From positions 3,069,419-3,133,418 of the forward strand of contig NZ_CP053069.1 in NCBI RefSeq assembly GCF_013003965.1: a DNA stretch of 64,000 nt, in the 5' to 3' direction. The DNA comes from Usitatibacter rugosus. GTDB lineage: Bacteria; Pseudomonadota; Gammaproteobacteria; Burkholderiales; Usitatibacteraceae. The position numbers were made by a program, and so were the translations under genes. Shown one piece after another: positions 1 through 8,983 of the stretch. Below the pieces are notes generated by a model, which did no database searches, was not told the DNA's origin, and saw only the letters and a program-made list of their open reading frames with translations. Each line of letters starts with the position of its first letter. Position 1 is the stretch's first letter.

Positions 1-1436
1 GCGTCGGCATCGAGTGCCTCGAACGTGAGCGGAGCCCGGAAGAACGAAGCGATCTCGAGCGTGGCGTTCCTGGATGCGAGCCGCAGCGTGCCGCCTCTCT
101 CGTTGCCATCGACCACGCCGGAGAGGCCGCTCGCACCGGGATGGCCATCGGCCGCGGCGATCGCGAGATTCTCGAAGCGGCCGCGCAGCTCGAAGGACGT
201 GGCCTGGGCCGGCGTGGCGCCTGTCCAGATGAACGCCGCCTTGGTGATCACGCCACGCGGCGCGTACTGCGCGATGCCGGTCTTCACGTCCTTGGGGATC
301 GGGAAGTAGTCGACGAGCGTGGCGGCGATGCGAAGGTCGATCCCGTCGGCGTGGACTTCGCCGCGCGGAGTCTCGCCCTTCGCCGCGCGCTTCAGGAATG
401 AAAAAGCGGCCGGCTTCGCGTCGAGGCCGGAGGCGGTGCGAAAGCGCAGGTTCTCCGTGCCGAGATAGAAACCGCCCGGCTCGTAGCGATACATGACGCG
501 CCCCGAGACGTGCGCAAGGTCGATCTGCGGCACGTCGGCAGCGAGCTGGCCCCGGACGTCTCGCAGCGTCACGTCCGCGGTGATCTCGCGCACGCCTTCG
601 GCCGCGATGTCCGCCCACACACGCACGCTGCCGAAGCCACTGCGCATCGTCTCGGGCACGGGGACGTGTGTGCGGAGCGCCGCGAGGTCGGCGTCGGTTC
701 CCTCGCCATAGAGACGGCCCGTGGCCATCCAGTGATCGCCCTGGCGCTCGATGTGGAGCTCGCCCCTCGCGTCGATGGCTCGCGCGAGGTGGGCGGGCGG
801 CGTCGCGGTGAGCGCGACCAGGTGGCGCTTGCCCTTGCGGCGCACGGCGATCTCCACGTTGGAGAGCTTCACCTCCGGAGCGCCCATCTTCTCGTCGCGC
901 CAGAGGAGCGTCGCGTTGTGGATCTGCAGGTTGGGCTGCTCGAGCAGCCAGCGCGAGAACTGGCCGTCGCCGGGGCCCGCCTGCGTGAGGGGCTTGTCGG
1001 CAAGGTAGATGAGCCCGTCGGTGCCGCGGCGCAGGACCAGCTCCGGCCGCTCGAAGGCGATGTCGTGGAAGCGCACCTCGCCCAGCAGCAGCGCCCACCA
1101 CGAGAGCGTCACCTGCGCGCGGTCGAACGCGAGCGCGGCCCGGCCCTTGCGGTCGTTGAGCGCGAAGCCCTCCATCGAGAGGCGTGGGCGCAAGCCTTCC
1201 CACCCACCTTCGAGGCGGCGCACGTCCACGGCCATGCCGGAAGCGGACTCGATCGAGGCGATCAGCTGGGGACGCCAGCTTTCGACGTTGGGGAGCGTCA
1301 CGTACCGCAGCCAGAGGACGCCGGCTGCGAAAACGACCACGAGCAGGAGGCCCGCACCCGCGAGAGCGCGGTAGCAAAAGCGGGTGAAGTTCTGGATGCT
1401 GGGGCCTCGGAAGCGCGGGGGTGGCGGGATTTTCAC
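1..1436 (-). CDS. yhdP: YhdP family AsmA-like envelope protein, 3' end outside the window
   Basis: Reading the minus strand from a GTG at 1436 gives an open frame to the window edge (about 478 residues), starting MKIPPPPRFRGPSIQNF followed by one hydrophobic segment (about residues 25-42) and then a long beta-rich periplasmic region. This matches the N-terminal part of the large YhdP/TIGR02099 (DUF3971) proteins, which are anchored in the inner membrane, span the periplasm and act in phospholipid transport to the outer membrane. It stands divergent to glnE with 40 bases between the two starts, an arrangement common in betaproteobacteria. The family is usually over 1,200 residues, so well over half of the protein is missing here. 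Start choice rests on the lack of an upstream alternative. Confidence 0.85.
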   Translation of the reverse strand, partial: MKIPPPPRFRGPSIQNFTRFCYRALAGAGLLLVVVFAAGVLWLRYVTLPNVESWRPQLIASIESASGMAVDVRRLEGGWEGLRPRLSMEGFALNDRKGRAALAFDRAQVTLSWWALLLGEVRFHDIAFERPELVLRRGTDGLIYLADKPLTQAGPGDGQFSRWLLEQPNLQIHNATLLWRDEKMGAPEVKLSNVEIAVRRKGKRHLVALTATPPAHLARAIDARGELHIERQGDHWMATGRLYGEGTDADLAALRTHVPVPETMRSGFGSVRVWADIAAEGVREITADVTLRDVRGQLAADVPQIDLAHVSGRVMYRYEPGGFYLGTENLRFRTASGLDAKPAAFSFLKRAAKGETPRGEVHADGIDLRIAATLVDYFPIPKDVKTGIAQYAPRGVITKAAFIWTGATPAQATSFELRGRFENLAIAAADGHPGASGLSGVVDGNERGGTLRLASRNATLEIASFFRAPLTFEALDAD

Positions 1437-1476
1437 GGTATTGTACGGCTCCCGCTCGCCGGAATCGCGCAATTCA

Positions 1477-4161
1477 ATGCCCGCATCCCCCGCCGCGCTG
1501 CCCCTCGCCGCGGCCCTGGAACGCACCCGCCGCCTCTCCCGCTACTGCGACCGCCTCCTGACCGCCCGGCCGGAGCTCGAGGCCGTCGTCGAAAGGCATG
1601 TCGCGGAGTCCTATTCCCGGGCCGAGATGGAGGCCGCCCTCGCGCTCGACATCGCTCCGGCCAGCGCGCTTCGCCGCCTTCGCCAGGAGGTCATGCTCGT
1701 CCTGGCCCACCGCGACCTGAACGGCCTCGCGTCGCTGGACGAGGTGCTCGCGACGATGAGCGCGCTCGCCGACACGACGATCGCCTACGCGGCTGCGGAA
1801 GCGCACCGCGCCACCGTGGCCGTGCACGGCGAGCCCGTCGATGCAACGGGATGCCCGATGCGGCTCATCGTCGCCGGCCTGGGCAAGTTGGGCGGCGGTG
1901 AGCTGAACGTGTCCTCGGACGTGGACCTGATCTTCCTCTACGCCGAGGAAGGCGAGACGCCGGGCCCGCGCAGCGTCTCGTACCACGAGTTCTTCGCCGC
2001 GGCCGGCAAGCGGCTGATCGCATTGCTCGCGGAAGTCACGGACGAGGGCCAGGTGTTCCGCGTCGACATGCGGCTGCGCCCCTATGGCGATTCGGGGCCG
2101 CTGGTCACGTCGCTCGCGTCGCTCGAGGCGTACTTCGTCGGGCAGGCGCGGCCGTGGGAGCGCTATGCGTGGCTGAAGGCGCGCGTGATCTCCGGGGAAA
2201 GCGAAGCGCTCGCCGCCCTCGTGCGCCCGTTCGTCTACCGGCGCTACCTCGACTACGGCATGTTGGAGTCCCTGCGCGACCTGCACGGTCGCATCTCGGA
2301 AGCGGCGGCGCAGCGCGGCAAGTCGAACGACATCAAGGTCGGCGCGGGCGGCATTCGCGAATCGGAATTCGCCGTGCAGCTCCAGCAGATGGTTCGCGGC
2401 GGCCGCGAGCTCTCGCTGCAGACGACCTCGACGCGGGAGGCTCTCGCGCGCCTCATCGCCCTGGGCCTGCTCGATACCGCGCGCGGTACCGCGCTCGGTA
2501 CCGCGTATGCGTACCTGCGCAAGCTCGAGCACCGGCTGCAGTACTACGACGACCAGCAGACGCAGGCCCTGCCCGAGGCGCCGGAGCACCAGGCGGCGAT
2601 TGCCGAGTCGATGGACCAGCCCGATTTCGAGGCGCTGCGGGCCGAGCTCGACACCCATCGCGCGCGCATCCAGGAGACGTTCACGTCGCTCTTCGAGCGG
2701 CCCGTCGAATCGGGCGCCGCGGTCCGGCTCGGCGCTCGCCTGAACGATCCGCAAGGGACCCCCGATGCCGAGGGCCTGGCCGAGGAGCTGGGCCATGCGG
2801 GCATCGATTCACCCGCGGCGCTCGCCGCGCGGCTGCTGGAGTTCACGCGCGCTCGGCGCTACCAGGGACTCTCCGCCGCGTGCCGCACGCGTGTCGAGGC
2901 GCTGCTGCCGAAGATCGTGGCCGCCGCCGCGCGCGAGCCGGAATCCTCGGCCACCGCGATCCGGTTGCTCGAGCTGATCGAGGCCATCGACCGGCGCGAG
3001 GCCTATCTCGCGTTGCTGGTCGAGTTTCCGCAGGTGCTCGCCCGTGCGGCGCATCTCATGGCGCGCAGCCGCTGGGCCGCCCGCCTGCTCGCGCGCCATC
3101 CGATCCTGCTGGACGAGCTCACGCGCAGCGCCGCGAGCTTCACCGCCACCGACTGGAAGGCCGAGCGCAAGTGGCTCCACGACGCGATCGCCCAGGCCGC
3201 GGGCGACACGGAGCGCATCCTCGATCTGCTGCGCCACTTCAAGCAACGACACGTGCTGCGCCTCACCATCGCCGACCTCGAAGGGGAGCTGCCGGTGATG
3301 GCGCTCTCGGACGAGCTCTCCGCGCTCGCCGACCTCGTGCTCGACGCGACGCTCGCGGAGGCGTCCGCGAGCCTCGGCTTCGCGCGCGGGGGCCTGCCGG
3401 GCTTCATCGTGGTGGGCTACGGCAAGCTGGGCGGCAAGGAGCTTGGCTACGGCTCGGACCTGGACATCGTGTTCCTCTACGACGAATCGCGCGCCGAGGA
3501 CGCGGAGAAGCTCGCCCGCATCGCGCAGCGCGTGAACGCGTGGCTCACGGCGCTCACACCCGCGGGCGTGCTCTACGAAGTCGATCTTCGCCTGCGGCCC
3601 GACGGCGCCAAGGGCCTCTTCGTGAGCTCGCTGCCCGCATTCCGCGACTACCAGCTGCATCGCGCGTGGACCTGGGAGCACCAGGCGCTCACGCGCACGC
3701 GCTTTTCCGCCGGCGATCCCGCGCTCGGCAAGCGCTTCGAGGCGCTTCGCGACGAACTGCTCGCCATTCCCCGCGACCGATCGAAGCTGCTCGCCGACAT
3801 CGTCTCGATGCGCGCCAAGATGCGCGACGAGCACCGCAAGTCCCACGAGCTGAAGCACGTGCCCGGCGGCATCGTCGACCTCGAATTCGGGGTGCAAGCG
3901 ATCGTCCTGCTGCACGGCCCGGCACACCCGAAGCTGCGCGAGGACAAAGGCAACCACCAGTTGCTGCGCTGGGCGGGAGAGCTCGGGCTGATCGACGCGG
4001 CCGTCGCGAACGCGGCGGCGGAGGCCTACCTCGCGCTACGCCGTCGAACCCACGCCGCGGCGCTCAACGACGAGGAAAAAGTAATCGTGCAGGACGGCGA
4101 GTTGAAGGTCGAACGCGAAGCCGTTGAGGAGCTCTGGCGAGCTGTATTCGGGACCCCTTGA
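1477..4161 (+). CDS. glnE: Bifunctional glutamine synthetase adenylyltransferase/deadenylase
   Basis: 894 residues from ATG 1477; the frame is open upstream to 1384, but that extension overlaps yhdP and lacks family character. GlnE adds and removes AMP on glutamine synthetase in response to PII signals. Both nucleotidyltransferase halves are visible: GLGKLGGGELN followed by SSDVDLIFLY near residue 134, and GYGKLGGKELGYGSDLD near residue 648, each with the metal-binding D-x-D. The first half removes AMP and the second adds it in characterised homologues. A small internal sequence repetition (GGTACCGCG twice near 2485-2505) encodes ARGTALGTAYAY. The stop codon TGA at 4159-4161 lies inside the left arm of a 45-base inverted repeat. 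Confidence 0.97.
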   Translation: MPASPAALPLAAALERTRRLSRYCDRLLTARPELEAVVERHVAESYSRAEMEAALALDIAPASALRRLRQEVMLVLAHRDLNGLASLDEVLATMSALADTTIAYAAAEAHRATVAVHGEPVDATGCPMRLIVAGLGKLGGGELNVSSDVDLIFLYAEEGETPGPRSVSYHEFFAAAGKRLIALLAEVTDEGQVFRVDMRLRPYGDSGPLVTSLASLEAYFVGQARPWERYAWLKARVISGESEALAALVRPFVYRRYLDYGMLESLRDLHGRISEAAAQRGKSNDIKVGAGGIRESEFAVQLQQMVRGGRELSLQTTSTREALARLIALGLLDTARGTALGTAYAYLRKLEHRLQYYDDQQTQALPEAPEHQAAIAESMDQPDFEALRAELDTHRARIQETFTSLFERPVESGAAVRLGARLNDPQGTPDAEGLAEELGHAGIDSPAALAARLLEFTRARRYQGLSAACRTRVEALLPKIVAAAAREPESSATAIRLLELIEAIDRREAYLALLVEFPQVLARAAHLMARSRWAARLLARHPILLDELTRSAASFTATDWKAERKWLHDAIAQAAGDTERILDLLRHFKQRHVLRLTIADLEGELPVMALSDELSALADLVLDATLAEASASLGFARGGLPGFIVVGYGKLGGKELGYGSDLDIVFLYDESRAEDAEKLARIAQRVNAWLTALTPAGVLYEVDLRLRPDGAKGLFVSSLPAFRDYQLHRAWTWEHQALTRTRFSAGDPALGKRFEALRDELLAIPRDRSKLLADIVSMRAKMRDEHRKSHELKHVPGGIVDLEFGVQAIVLLHGPAHPKLREDKGNHQLLRWAGELGLIDAAVANAAAEAYLALRRRTHAAALNDEEKVIVQDGELKVEREAVEELWRAVFGTP

Positions 4162-4312
4162 ACCACGGAGGCACGGAGACACGGAGGGCCACGGAGGAAT
4201 ACTTGAATGAACGGGAAGTAGTGCGATCGTCGTGATGCACGGTGGCCGCAACTGCAAGTTCAAGATTTCCTCCGTGGCCCTCCGTGTCTCCGTGCCTCCG
4301 TGGTTCAAGGGG
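4154..4312. repeat. Large inverted repeat with 45-base perfect arms
   Basis: The arms 4154-4198 and 4268-4312 are exact reverse complements, separated by 69 bases. Each arm is built from an 8-9 base near-tandem unit, CACGGAGG/CACGGAGA. It lies between the convergent glnE and adenylate cyclase genes and contains the glnE stop codon. No T-run follows either arm, so a classical terminator is not supported, though a strong hairpin could still act at the 3' ends. Similar ACGGAG-rich dispersed repeats occur in other environmental bacteria; that comparison is from memory. Confidence 0.9.
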
Positions 4313-4334
4313 CACTTCCAGCGGAGCGTTGCGG

Positions 4335-5621
4335 CTACTGCCGCCCCATCAGGTGGAAGACCTGCATGCGGCCCTTCCCCTTGATCTCGACCTCGTGCGC
4401 CTCGTCGAAGCGGAAGCGGTTGTGGAGCCGCCGGTACGTCATGAGGTCCACCTGGATCGCGCCCGAGTAGGCGTCGGCGGCCATGCGGAAGGCGACGTTC
4501 ACCGTGTCGCCCCACATGTCGTAGATGAACTTGCGCTTGCCGATCACGCCGGCGACCACGGGCCCGGTGCCGATGCCGACGCGGATCTCGATCCGCTCGC
4601 CGGTGCGCTCGCGGTATTCGCGGACCTTGTCCTGCATCTCGAGCGCCATGGAGCCCACGGCATCCGCGTAGTGGATGTTGGCGCCGGCATCGAGGCCCGC
4701 GCAGGCCATGTACGCGTCGCCGATGGTCTTGATCTTCTCGACGCGGTGCTTGTCGGCGATCTCGTCGAACATCGAGAACACGTCGTTCAGGATCTTCACC
4801 GTCTCGACCGGCGAGAGCTCCTCGGTCATGCGCGTGAAGCCGACGATGTCCGCGAACATCACGGTGACGTCCGCGTGGCCCTGCGCGATGTTCATCTCGT
4901 TTCGCTTCAGGCGCTCGGCGATCGCGGGCGGCAGGATGTTCAGCAGCAGCTTCTCGCTGCGGTCCTTCTCGAGCTTCAACTCGGCATGCTGGGCATCGAC
5001 CTGGGCTCGCAACTTCTGCTTCTCGGAAGCGAAGTACCAGAGCAGCGAGTAGATCATCACCGAGATGGCGGCGAAGTTGAGCACGAAGAACACCGCCACC
5101 GTGGCCATGTCGACGCGCGTCGGCACGTTGCCGGCCAACAGGAAGTCGAACACGCCCGCCATCACCGTCATGAAGAGCCAGGCGAAGAACCACGGCACGG
5201 ACTGGCGCGTGCCGAGCACGGTAACCGCGCCCACCGGCGCCATCAGGCCCCAGAGGCTCACGCCCGAGGAGCTCACGAAGTTGCCGATGGCCCATTGCAT
5301 CGCGAAGGGCGCGAAGAGGATCAGGCCCAGCTGCACGAACGCGAAGAGCATGAGCTTGCGCGTGCGCCAGTAGAGCAGCACCGTGGCGGCCGACAGGCCC
5401 TGGAAGATGAGGGGAATCGCGGTGGAGTACTGGTGGCCGAGGCTCCAGTAGACGGCGAGCCAGAGCGCGGCCGCGCACATCATGAAGCCCGAGGTCAGCA
5501 TCAGCATGTCGCCCGAGAGCTTCTCTTCCGGCGTCATCGGCGACGCGGAAAGATTGGCGCCGGCTGGGTTCGCCGCGCTCATCGGGGCAAGGGGTGCGTG
5601 CGAAACGGGTTCCTGGTGCAT
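4335..5621 (-). CDS. Membrane-bound class III adenylate cyclase
   Basis: 428 residues. The first 200 residues hold about six hydrophobic segments, followed by a short helical linker (200-235) and a class III cyclase domain (about 245-428). Residues for catalysis are complete: metal-binding D258 (FADIVGF) and D302 (KTIGDAYM), adenine-selecting K298 and D368 (YDMWGD), and transition-state N375 and R379 (TVNVAFRM). The K/D pair indicates ATP as substrate, giving cAMP. The membrane part is not a CACHE or HAMP module and resembles 6-TM cyclase input domains whose ligands are mostly unknown. It is convergent with glnE and divergent from ilvE. An alternative start at M14 (5582) or M29 is possible. 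Confidence 0.93.
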   Translation of the reverse strand: MHQEPVSHAPLAPMSAANPAGANLSASPMTPEEKLSGDMLMLTSGFMMCAAALWLAVYWSLGHQYSTAIPLIFQGLSAATVLLYWRTRKLMLFAFVQLGLILFAPFAMQWAIGNFVSSSGVSLWGLMAPVGAVTVLGTRQSVPWFFAWLFMTVMAGVFDFLLAGNVPTRVDMATVAVFFVLNFAAISVMIYSLLWYFASEKQKLRAQVDAQHAELKLEKDRSEKLLLNILPPAIAERLKRNEMNIAQGHADVTVMFADIVGFTRMTEELSPVETVKILNDVFSMFDEIADKHRVEKIKTIGDAYMACAGLDAGANIHYADAVGSMALEMQDKVREYRERTGERIEIRVGIGTGPVVAGVIGKRKFIYDMWGDTVNVAFRMAADAYSGAIQVDLMTYRRLHNRFRFDEAHEVEIKGKGRMQVFHLMGRQ

Positions 5622-5655
5622 TCGAGGCTCAGAAGCCGTTTTCTTATGTGACTCT

Positions 5656-5682
5656 TTGTGTGCGATCGATTATGGCACACAA
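5656..5682. promoter_or_regulatory. Candidate regulator site upstream of the adenylate cyclase
   Basis: TTGTGTGC at 5656-5663 and GCACACAA at 5675-5682 form a perfect 8-base inverted repeat with an 11-base spacer, 35 to 61 bases upstream of the cyclase start on the minus strand. Nearby, CAGTAACG occurs twice as a direct repeat at about 5704-5722. The half-site contains TGTG/CACA as in CRP sites, but the spacing differs from the CRP consensus, so the binding protein is unknown. Confidence 0.4.
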
Positions 5683-5815
5683 CCCAAGGGCGACGACCCC
5701 TGTCCTACAGTAACGACGCAGTAACGTCCCACGCGGCTTTGGGCCCCCGAAGGCGACCCCGCCTCCCGGACCGTGTAAAATTTGGGGCTCACCAAGGCAA
5801 TCGGAGCAGAAGAAC

Positions 5816-6736
5816 ATGTCGATGGCAGACCGCGACGGCCAGATCTGGTACGACGGAAAATTGGTCCCCTGGCGCGACGCGACCACCCACGTCCTCACGC
5901 ACTCGCTGCACTACGGCCTCGCCGTTTTCGAAGGCGTTCGCGCCTACAAGACGGAGATCGGCACCGCCATCTTCCGGCTGGAGGAGCACACCAAGCGCCT
6001 CTTCAACTCGGCCAAGATCTACCTGATGGACATCCCGTTCACGCAGCAGCAGCTCATGGATGCCCAGCGCGAGGTCGTCCGCGTGAACAAGCTGGAGAGC
6101 TGCTACCTGCGCCCGCTCGCGTTCTACGGCTCCGAGAAGATGGGCGTTTCGCCGATCGGCGCCAAGGTGCACGTCGCCATCGCCGCCTGGCCCTGGGGCG
6201 CCTACCTCGGCGAGGAAGGCCTCACGAAGGGCATCCGCGTGAAGACCTCCTCGCACGCCCGCCACCACGTGAACGTCACGATGGCGCGCGCGAAGGTCTC
6301 CTCCACGTACGCCAACTCGATCCTCGCCAACCTCGAAGCCACGCAGCATGGCTACGACGAGGGCTTGCTGCTGGATACCGACGGCTTCGTCGCCGAAGGC
6401 GCGGGCGAGAACATCTACATCGTGAAGGACGGGAAGATCTTCACGCCCGAGCTCACCACGGCGCTGGACGGCATCACGTGGCGCTCGGTGCAGGCGCTCG
6501 CCTCCGACCTGGGCATCCCGGTCGAGAAGACGCGCCTCACGCGGGACGACATCTACATCTGCGACGAGGCCTTCTTCACCGGCACCGCCGCGGAAGTGAC
6601 CCCCATCCGCGAGCTGGACCGCCGCGTGATCGGCAGCGGCTCGCGCGGCCCCGTCACCGAGAAGATCCAGAAGGCGTTCTTCGACGTCGTGAACGGCCGC
6701 AACCCGAAGTACCACCACTGGCTCGCCAAGGTGTGA
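5816..6736 (+). CDS. ilvE: Branched-chain amino acid aminotransferase
   Basis: 306 residues, the usual length of class IV PLP-dependent IlvE. It transfers the amino group between glutamate and the 2-oxo acids of leucine, isoleucine and valine in the cytoplasm. Visible marks: HSLHYGLAVFEGVRAY near residues 29-44, the PLP lysine K160 in RAKVSSTYANS, and the EGAGENIYIV segment near 194-203. ATG 5816 follows a GGAG at about 5800; a second in-frame ATG lies two codons later. It is followed after two bases by the small CHCC zinc-finger gene, so the two are probably cotranscribed, an arrangement often seen in betaproteobacteria ahead of waaF. Confidence 0.97.
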   Translation: MSMADRDGQIWYDGKLVPWRDATTHVLTHSLHYGLAVFEGVRAYKTEIGTAIFRLEEHTKRLFNSAKIYLMDIPFTQQQLMDAQREVVRVNKLESCYLRPLAFYGSEKMGVSPIGAKVHVAIAAWPWGAYLGEEGLTKGIRVKTSSHARHHVNVTMARAKVSSTYANSILANLEATQHGYDEGLLLDTDGFVAEGAGENIYIVKDGKIFTPELTTALDGITWRSVQALASDLGIPVEKTRLTRDDIYICDEAFFTGTAAEVTPIRELDRRVIGSGSRGPVTEKIQKAFFDVVNGRNPKYHHWLAKV

Positions 6737-6738
6737 CG

Positions 6739-6942
6739 ATGGCCCTGCCCACCGAGCTGAACCAGAAGTTCGTGGAGATCCAGCCCTCGGATCTCCCGCT
6801 GCATTGCCCGCTGGCCTCGCAGAAGCTGTGGAACACGCATCCGCGCGTGTTCATGCCGATCGAGAAGACCGGCGAATCGCGCTGCCCGTACTGCGGCACG
6901 CTGTACAAGCTGGCCGGCGGTGCACGCTCTGGCGGGCACTGA
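6739..6942 (+). CDS. Zinc-finger domain-containing protein (zf-CHCC)
   Basis: 67 residues. It carries the zf-CHCC pattern: HCPL near residue 22, then H34 (NTHPRVF) and CPYCGTLY near residues 50-57, matching the PF10276 family related to the mitochondrial complex I subunit NDUFS6. Function in bacteria is not established. The TGA of ilvE and this ATG are separated by two bases, and its 3' end precedes waaF by about 30 bases, so it sits inside an ilvE-zf-waaF operon. Confidence 0.9.
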   Translation: MALPTELNQKFVEIQPSDLPLHCPLASQKLWNTHPRVFMPIEKTGESRCPYCGTLYKLAGGARSGGH

Positions 6943-6973
6943 GCCGGCCAGTCCCCGAGGCGTCGGGGATCCA

Positions 6974-7969
6974 GTGCGCATCCTCGTCGTCGCGCCGGCC
7001 TGGGTCGGGGATGCGGTGATGTCGCATCCCCTCCTCGTCCGCCTGAAGGAGCGCGATCCCGCCGCGCGCATCGATGTCCTCGGCCCCGCGTGGGCCGTCC
7101 CCGTGTTTCGCCGCATGCCGCAAGTGTCGGAGACGCTCATGCTGCCCTTCGGCCATGGGGACTTGCAACTCGGCGAGCGCCGCCGCTTCGCGAAGACGCT
7201 GCCCAAGTACGACCAGGCGATCGTCCTGCCCAACAGCTTCAAGTCGGCGCTGGTGCCGTGGCACGCGGGCATTCCGCTTCGCACCGGCTATTCGGGCGAG
7301 ATGCGCATCGGCCTGCTCAACGACCGCCGTCCCCTCGATGAGCATGCGGTGCCGCTGATGGTGGAGCGCTTCGCCGCGCTCGCGCAGCCGAAGGGCGAGG
7401 CCTTGCGCCAGCCGCTGCCCGAGCCGCGCCTCATCGTCGATGCCGTCGCACGCGACGCGACGCTCGCGAAGTTCGGCCTCTCGCTCGATCGGCCCGTGGT
7501 CGCGTTCGCTCCCGGCGCGGAATACGGCCCCGCGAAACGCTGGCCCGCCGCGCACTTCGCCACGCTCGCCACGGAGCTCGCCGATCGCGGCTTCCAGGTG
7601 TGGCTGTTCGGCTCGGGCAAGGACCAGGAGATCACCGCGCAGATCGTCGCCGGCACGAAGGCCGCATGCGTCGACCTCGCGGGCCGCACCTCGCTCGACG
7701 AGGCGATCGACCTGATGTCGTGCGCCTCGCAGGTGGTGAGCAACGACTCGGGCCTCATGCACATCGCCGCGGCGCTCGACCGGCCGATGGCGGCCCTCTT
7801 CGGCTCCTCCAGCCCCGGCTTCACGCCGCCGCTCTCCGCGAAGGCCCGCGTGATCTCGCTGCACCTCGACTGCAGCCCCTGCTTCAAGCGAGTCTGCCCG
7901 CTGGGCCACACCAACTGCCTGGTACAGATGGAGCCCACCCGGGTCCTCGCCGCTTTGGACGTAAAATGA
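6974..7969 (+). CDS. waaF: Lipopolysaccharide heptosyltransferase II
   Basis: 331 residues from GTG 6974 (V)RILVVAPAWVGDAVMSHPL, the standard beginning of WaaF; an in-frame ATG at 6920 would overlap the preceding gene by 23 bases. It is a GT9 glycosyltransferase that adds the second L-glycero-D-manno-heptose to the LPS inner core at the inner membrane. Supporting motifs: PGAEYGPAKRWPAAHFA near residues 175-191 and SNDSGLMHIAAALDRP near 256-271, the ADP-heptose binding region. Its last codons and TGA (7967-7969) fall inside a GGGTCAGA palindrome, so the final residue and stop are repeat-derived. Confidence 0.95.
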   Translation: MRILVVAPAWVGDAVMSHPLLVRLKERDPAARIDVLGPAWAVPVFRRMPQVSETLMLPFGHGDLQLGERRRFAKTLPKYDQAIVLPNSFKSALVPWHAGIPLRTGYSGEMRIGLLNDRRPLDEHAVPLMVERFAALAQPKGEALRQPLPEPRLIVDAVARDATLAKFGLSLDRPVVAFAPGAEYGPAKRWPAAHFATLATELADRGFQVWLFGSGKDQEITAQIVAGTKAACVDLAGRTSLDEAIDLMSCASQVVSNDSGLMHIAAALDRPMAALFGSSSPGFTPPLSAKARVISLHLDCSPCFKRVCPLGHTNCLVQMEPTRVLAALDVK

Positions 7970-8032
7970 ATGGGGTCAGACTCCATTGAACTTGATGTTT
8001 CTGCCCCCAATGGAGTCTGACCCCATTCATTT
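7964..8032. repeat. GGGTCAGA palindromic repeat, copy 1 (type B)
   Basis: Arms 7964-7987 and 8009-8032 are perfect reverse complements of 24 bases, with a 21-base spacer. Each arm has its own imperfect dyad, GAATGG at one end and CCATT at the other, around the core GGGTCAGA. The left arm supplies the waaF stop codon. The right arm ends 12 bases before the DUF1684 start; its ribosome-binding GGAG at 8034-8037 lies directly after the repeat. Confidence 0.95.
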
Positions 8033-8044
8033 CCGGAGTTCGTC

Positions 8045-8929
8045 ATGAAGCACGCCGCCATCCTGCTCGCCGCCCTCTTCGCCGCCAACGCCGTCGCGGC
8101 GGATCCGGAGCATGTGAAGACCGTGGAAGCGTGGCGGACCAAGGTCGAGAAGAGCCTGCGCGCCGACAACGGCTGGCTGACACTCGCCGGGCGCTACGTG
8201 ATGAAGCCCGGCCCCAACACCTTCGGCACGGGTGACAAGAACGACATCGTGTTTCCCGCCGGCCTCGGTCCCGAGAAGATGGGCGTGATCAACGTCGAGC
8301 CCGGCGCCGTGATGGTGAAGCTCGAGCCCGGTGTCGTGATGACCAAGGACGGGATGGAATACACCGAGCGCCGCATGAGCACCACCGGCGAGACGCGCGA
8401 CTGGGTGGCCATGGGGCGCATCGCGATGCACGTGATCGAGCGCGAGGGCCGCTACATCCTTCGCCTCGCCGACAACCAGAGCAAGGTGCGCTCCGGCTTC
8501 GAGGGCCGCGTCTGGTATCCGGTGAACGATGCCTACTGGGTCGACGCGAAGTTCGTCCCGTACAAGGCGGGCAAGACCGTGCCGATCGTCAACGTCCTGG
8601 ACGAAGTGTCCGACGAGCCCTCGCCCGGCTACGTGGAGTTCAAGGTCGGCGGCAAGGTGCAGAAGCTCGACGTGGTCGGCGACGACGACGGCCTCTTCAT
8701 GATCTTCCGCGACGACACGGCCGGGAAATCGACCTACAAGCCGGGCCGCTTCCTGTACGTCGAGAAGAAGCCCGAGCCCAACAAGACCTTCAAGCTGGAC
8801 CTCAATCGCGCCTATAACCCGCCGTGCGCGTTCAGCGAATACACGACCTGCCCGCTGCCCCCCGAGCAGAACATCCTCAAGGTGAAGGTCGAAGCGGGCG
8901 AGAAATACCCGCCGCGCCGGGCCAGCTAG
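8045..8929 (+). CDS. DUF1684 domain-containing secreted protein
   Basis: 294 residues with a clear signal peptide (MKHAAILLAALFAANAVAA, cut near residue 19), so it is exported. The mature part is a DUF1684 domain, recognisable from the N-terminal WRTKVEKSLRADNGWLTLAG segment (about 30-50) and the C-terminal block LNRAYNPPCAFSEYTTCPLP (about 255-274) with two conserved cysteines. The biochemical role of the family is unknown. ATG 8045 is preceded by GGAG at 8034. It stands alone between a palindromic repeat and a proline-rich secreted protein. Confidence 0.88.
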   Translation: MKHAAILLAALFAANAVAADPEHVKTVEAWRTKVEKSLRADNGWLTLAGRYVMKPGPNTFGTGDKNDIVFPAGLGPEKMGVINVEPGAVMVKLEPGVVMTKDGMEYTERRMSTTGETRDWVAMGRIAMHVIEREGRYILRLADNQSKVRSGFEGRVWYPVNDAYWVDAKFVPYKAGKTVPIVNVLDEVSDEPSPGYVEFKVGGKVQKLDVVGDDDGLFMIFRDDTAGKSTYKPGRFLYVEKKPEPNKTFKLDLNRAYNPPCAFSEYTTCPLPPEQNILKVKVEAGEKYPPRRAS

Positions 8930-8983
8930 CCCCTCGATGCCGTCCTTCGCGGAACGGCATCGAATCCCGCCTGTCCCACTCGC

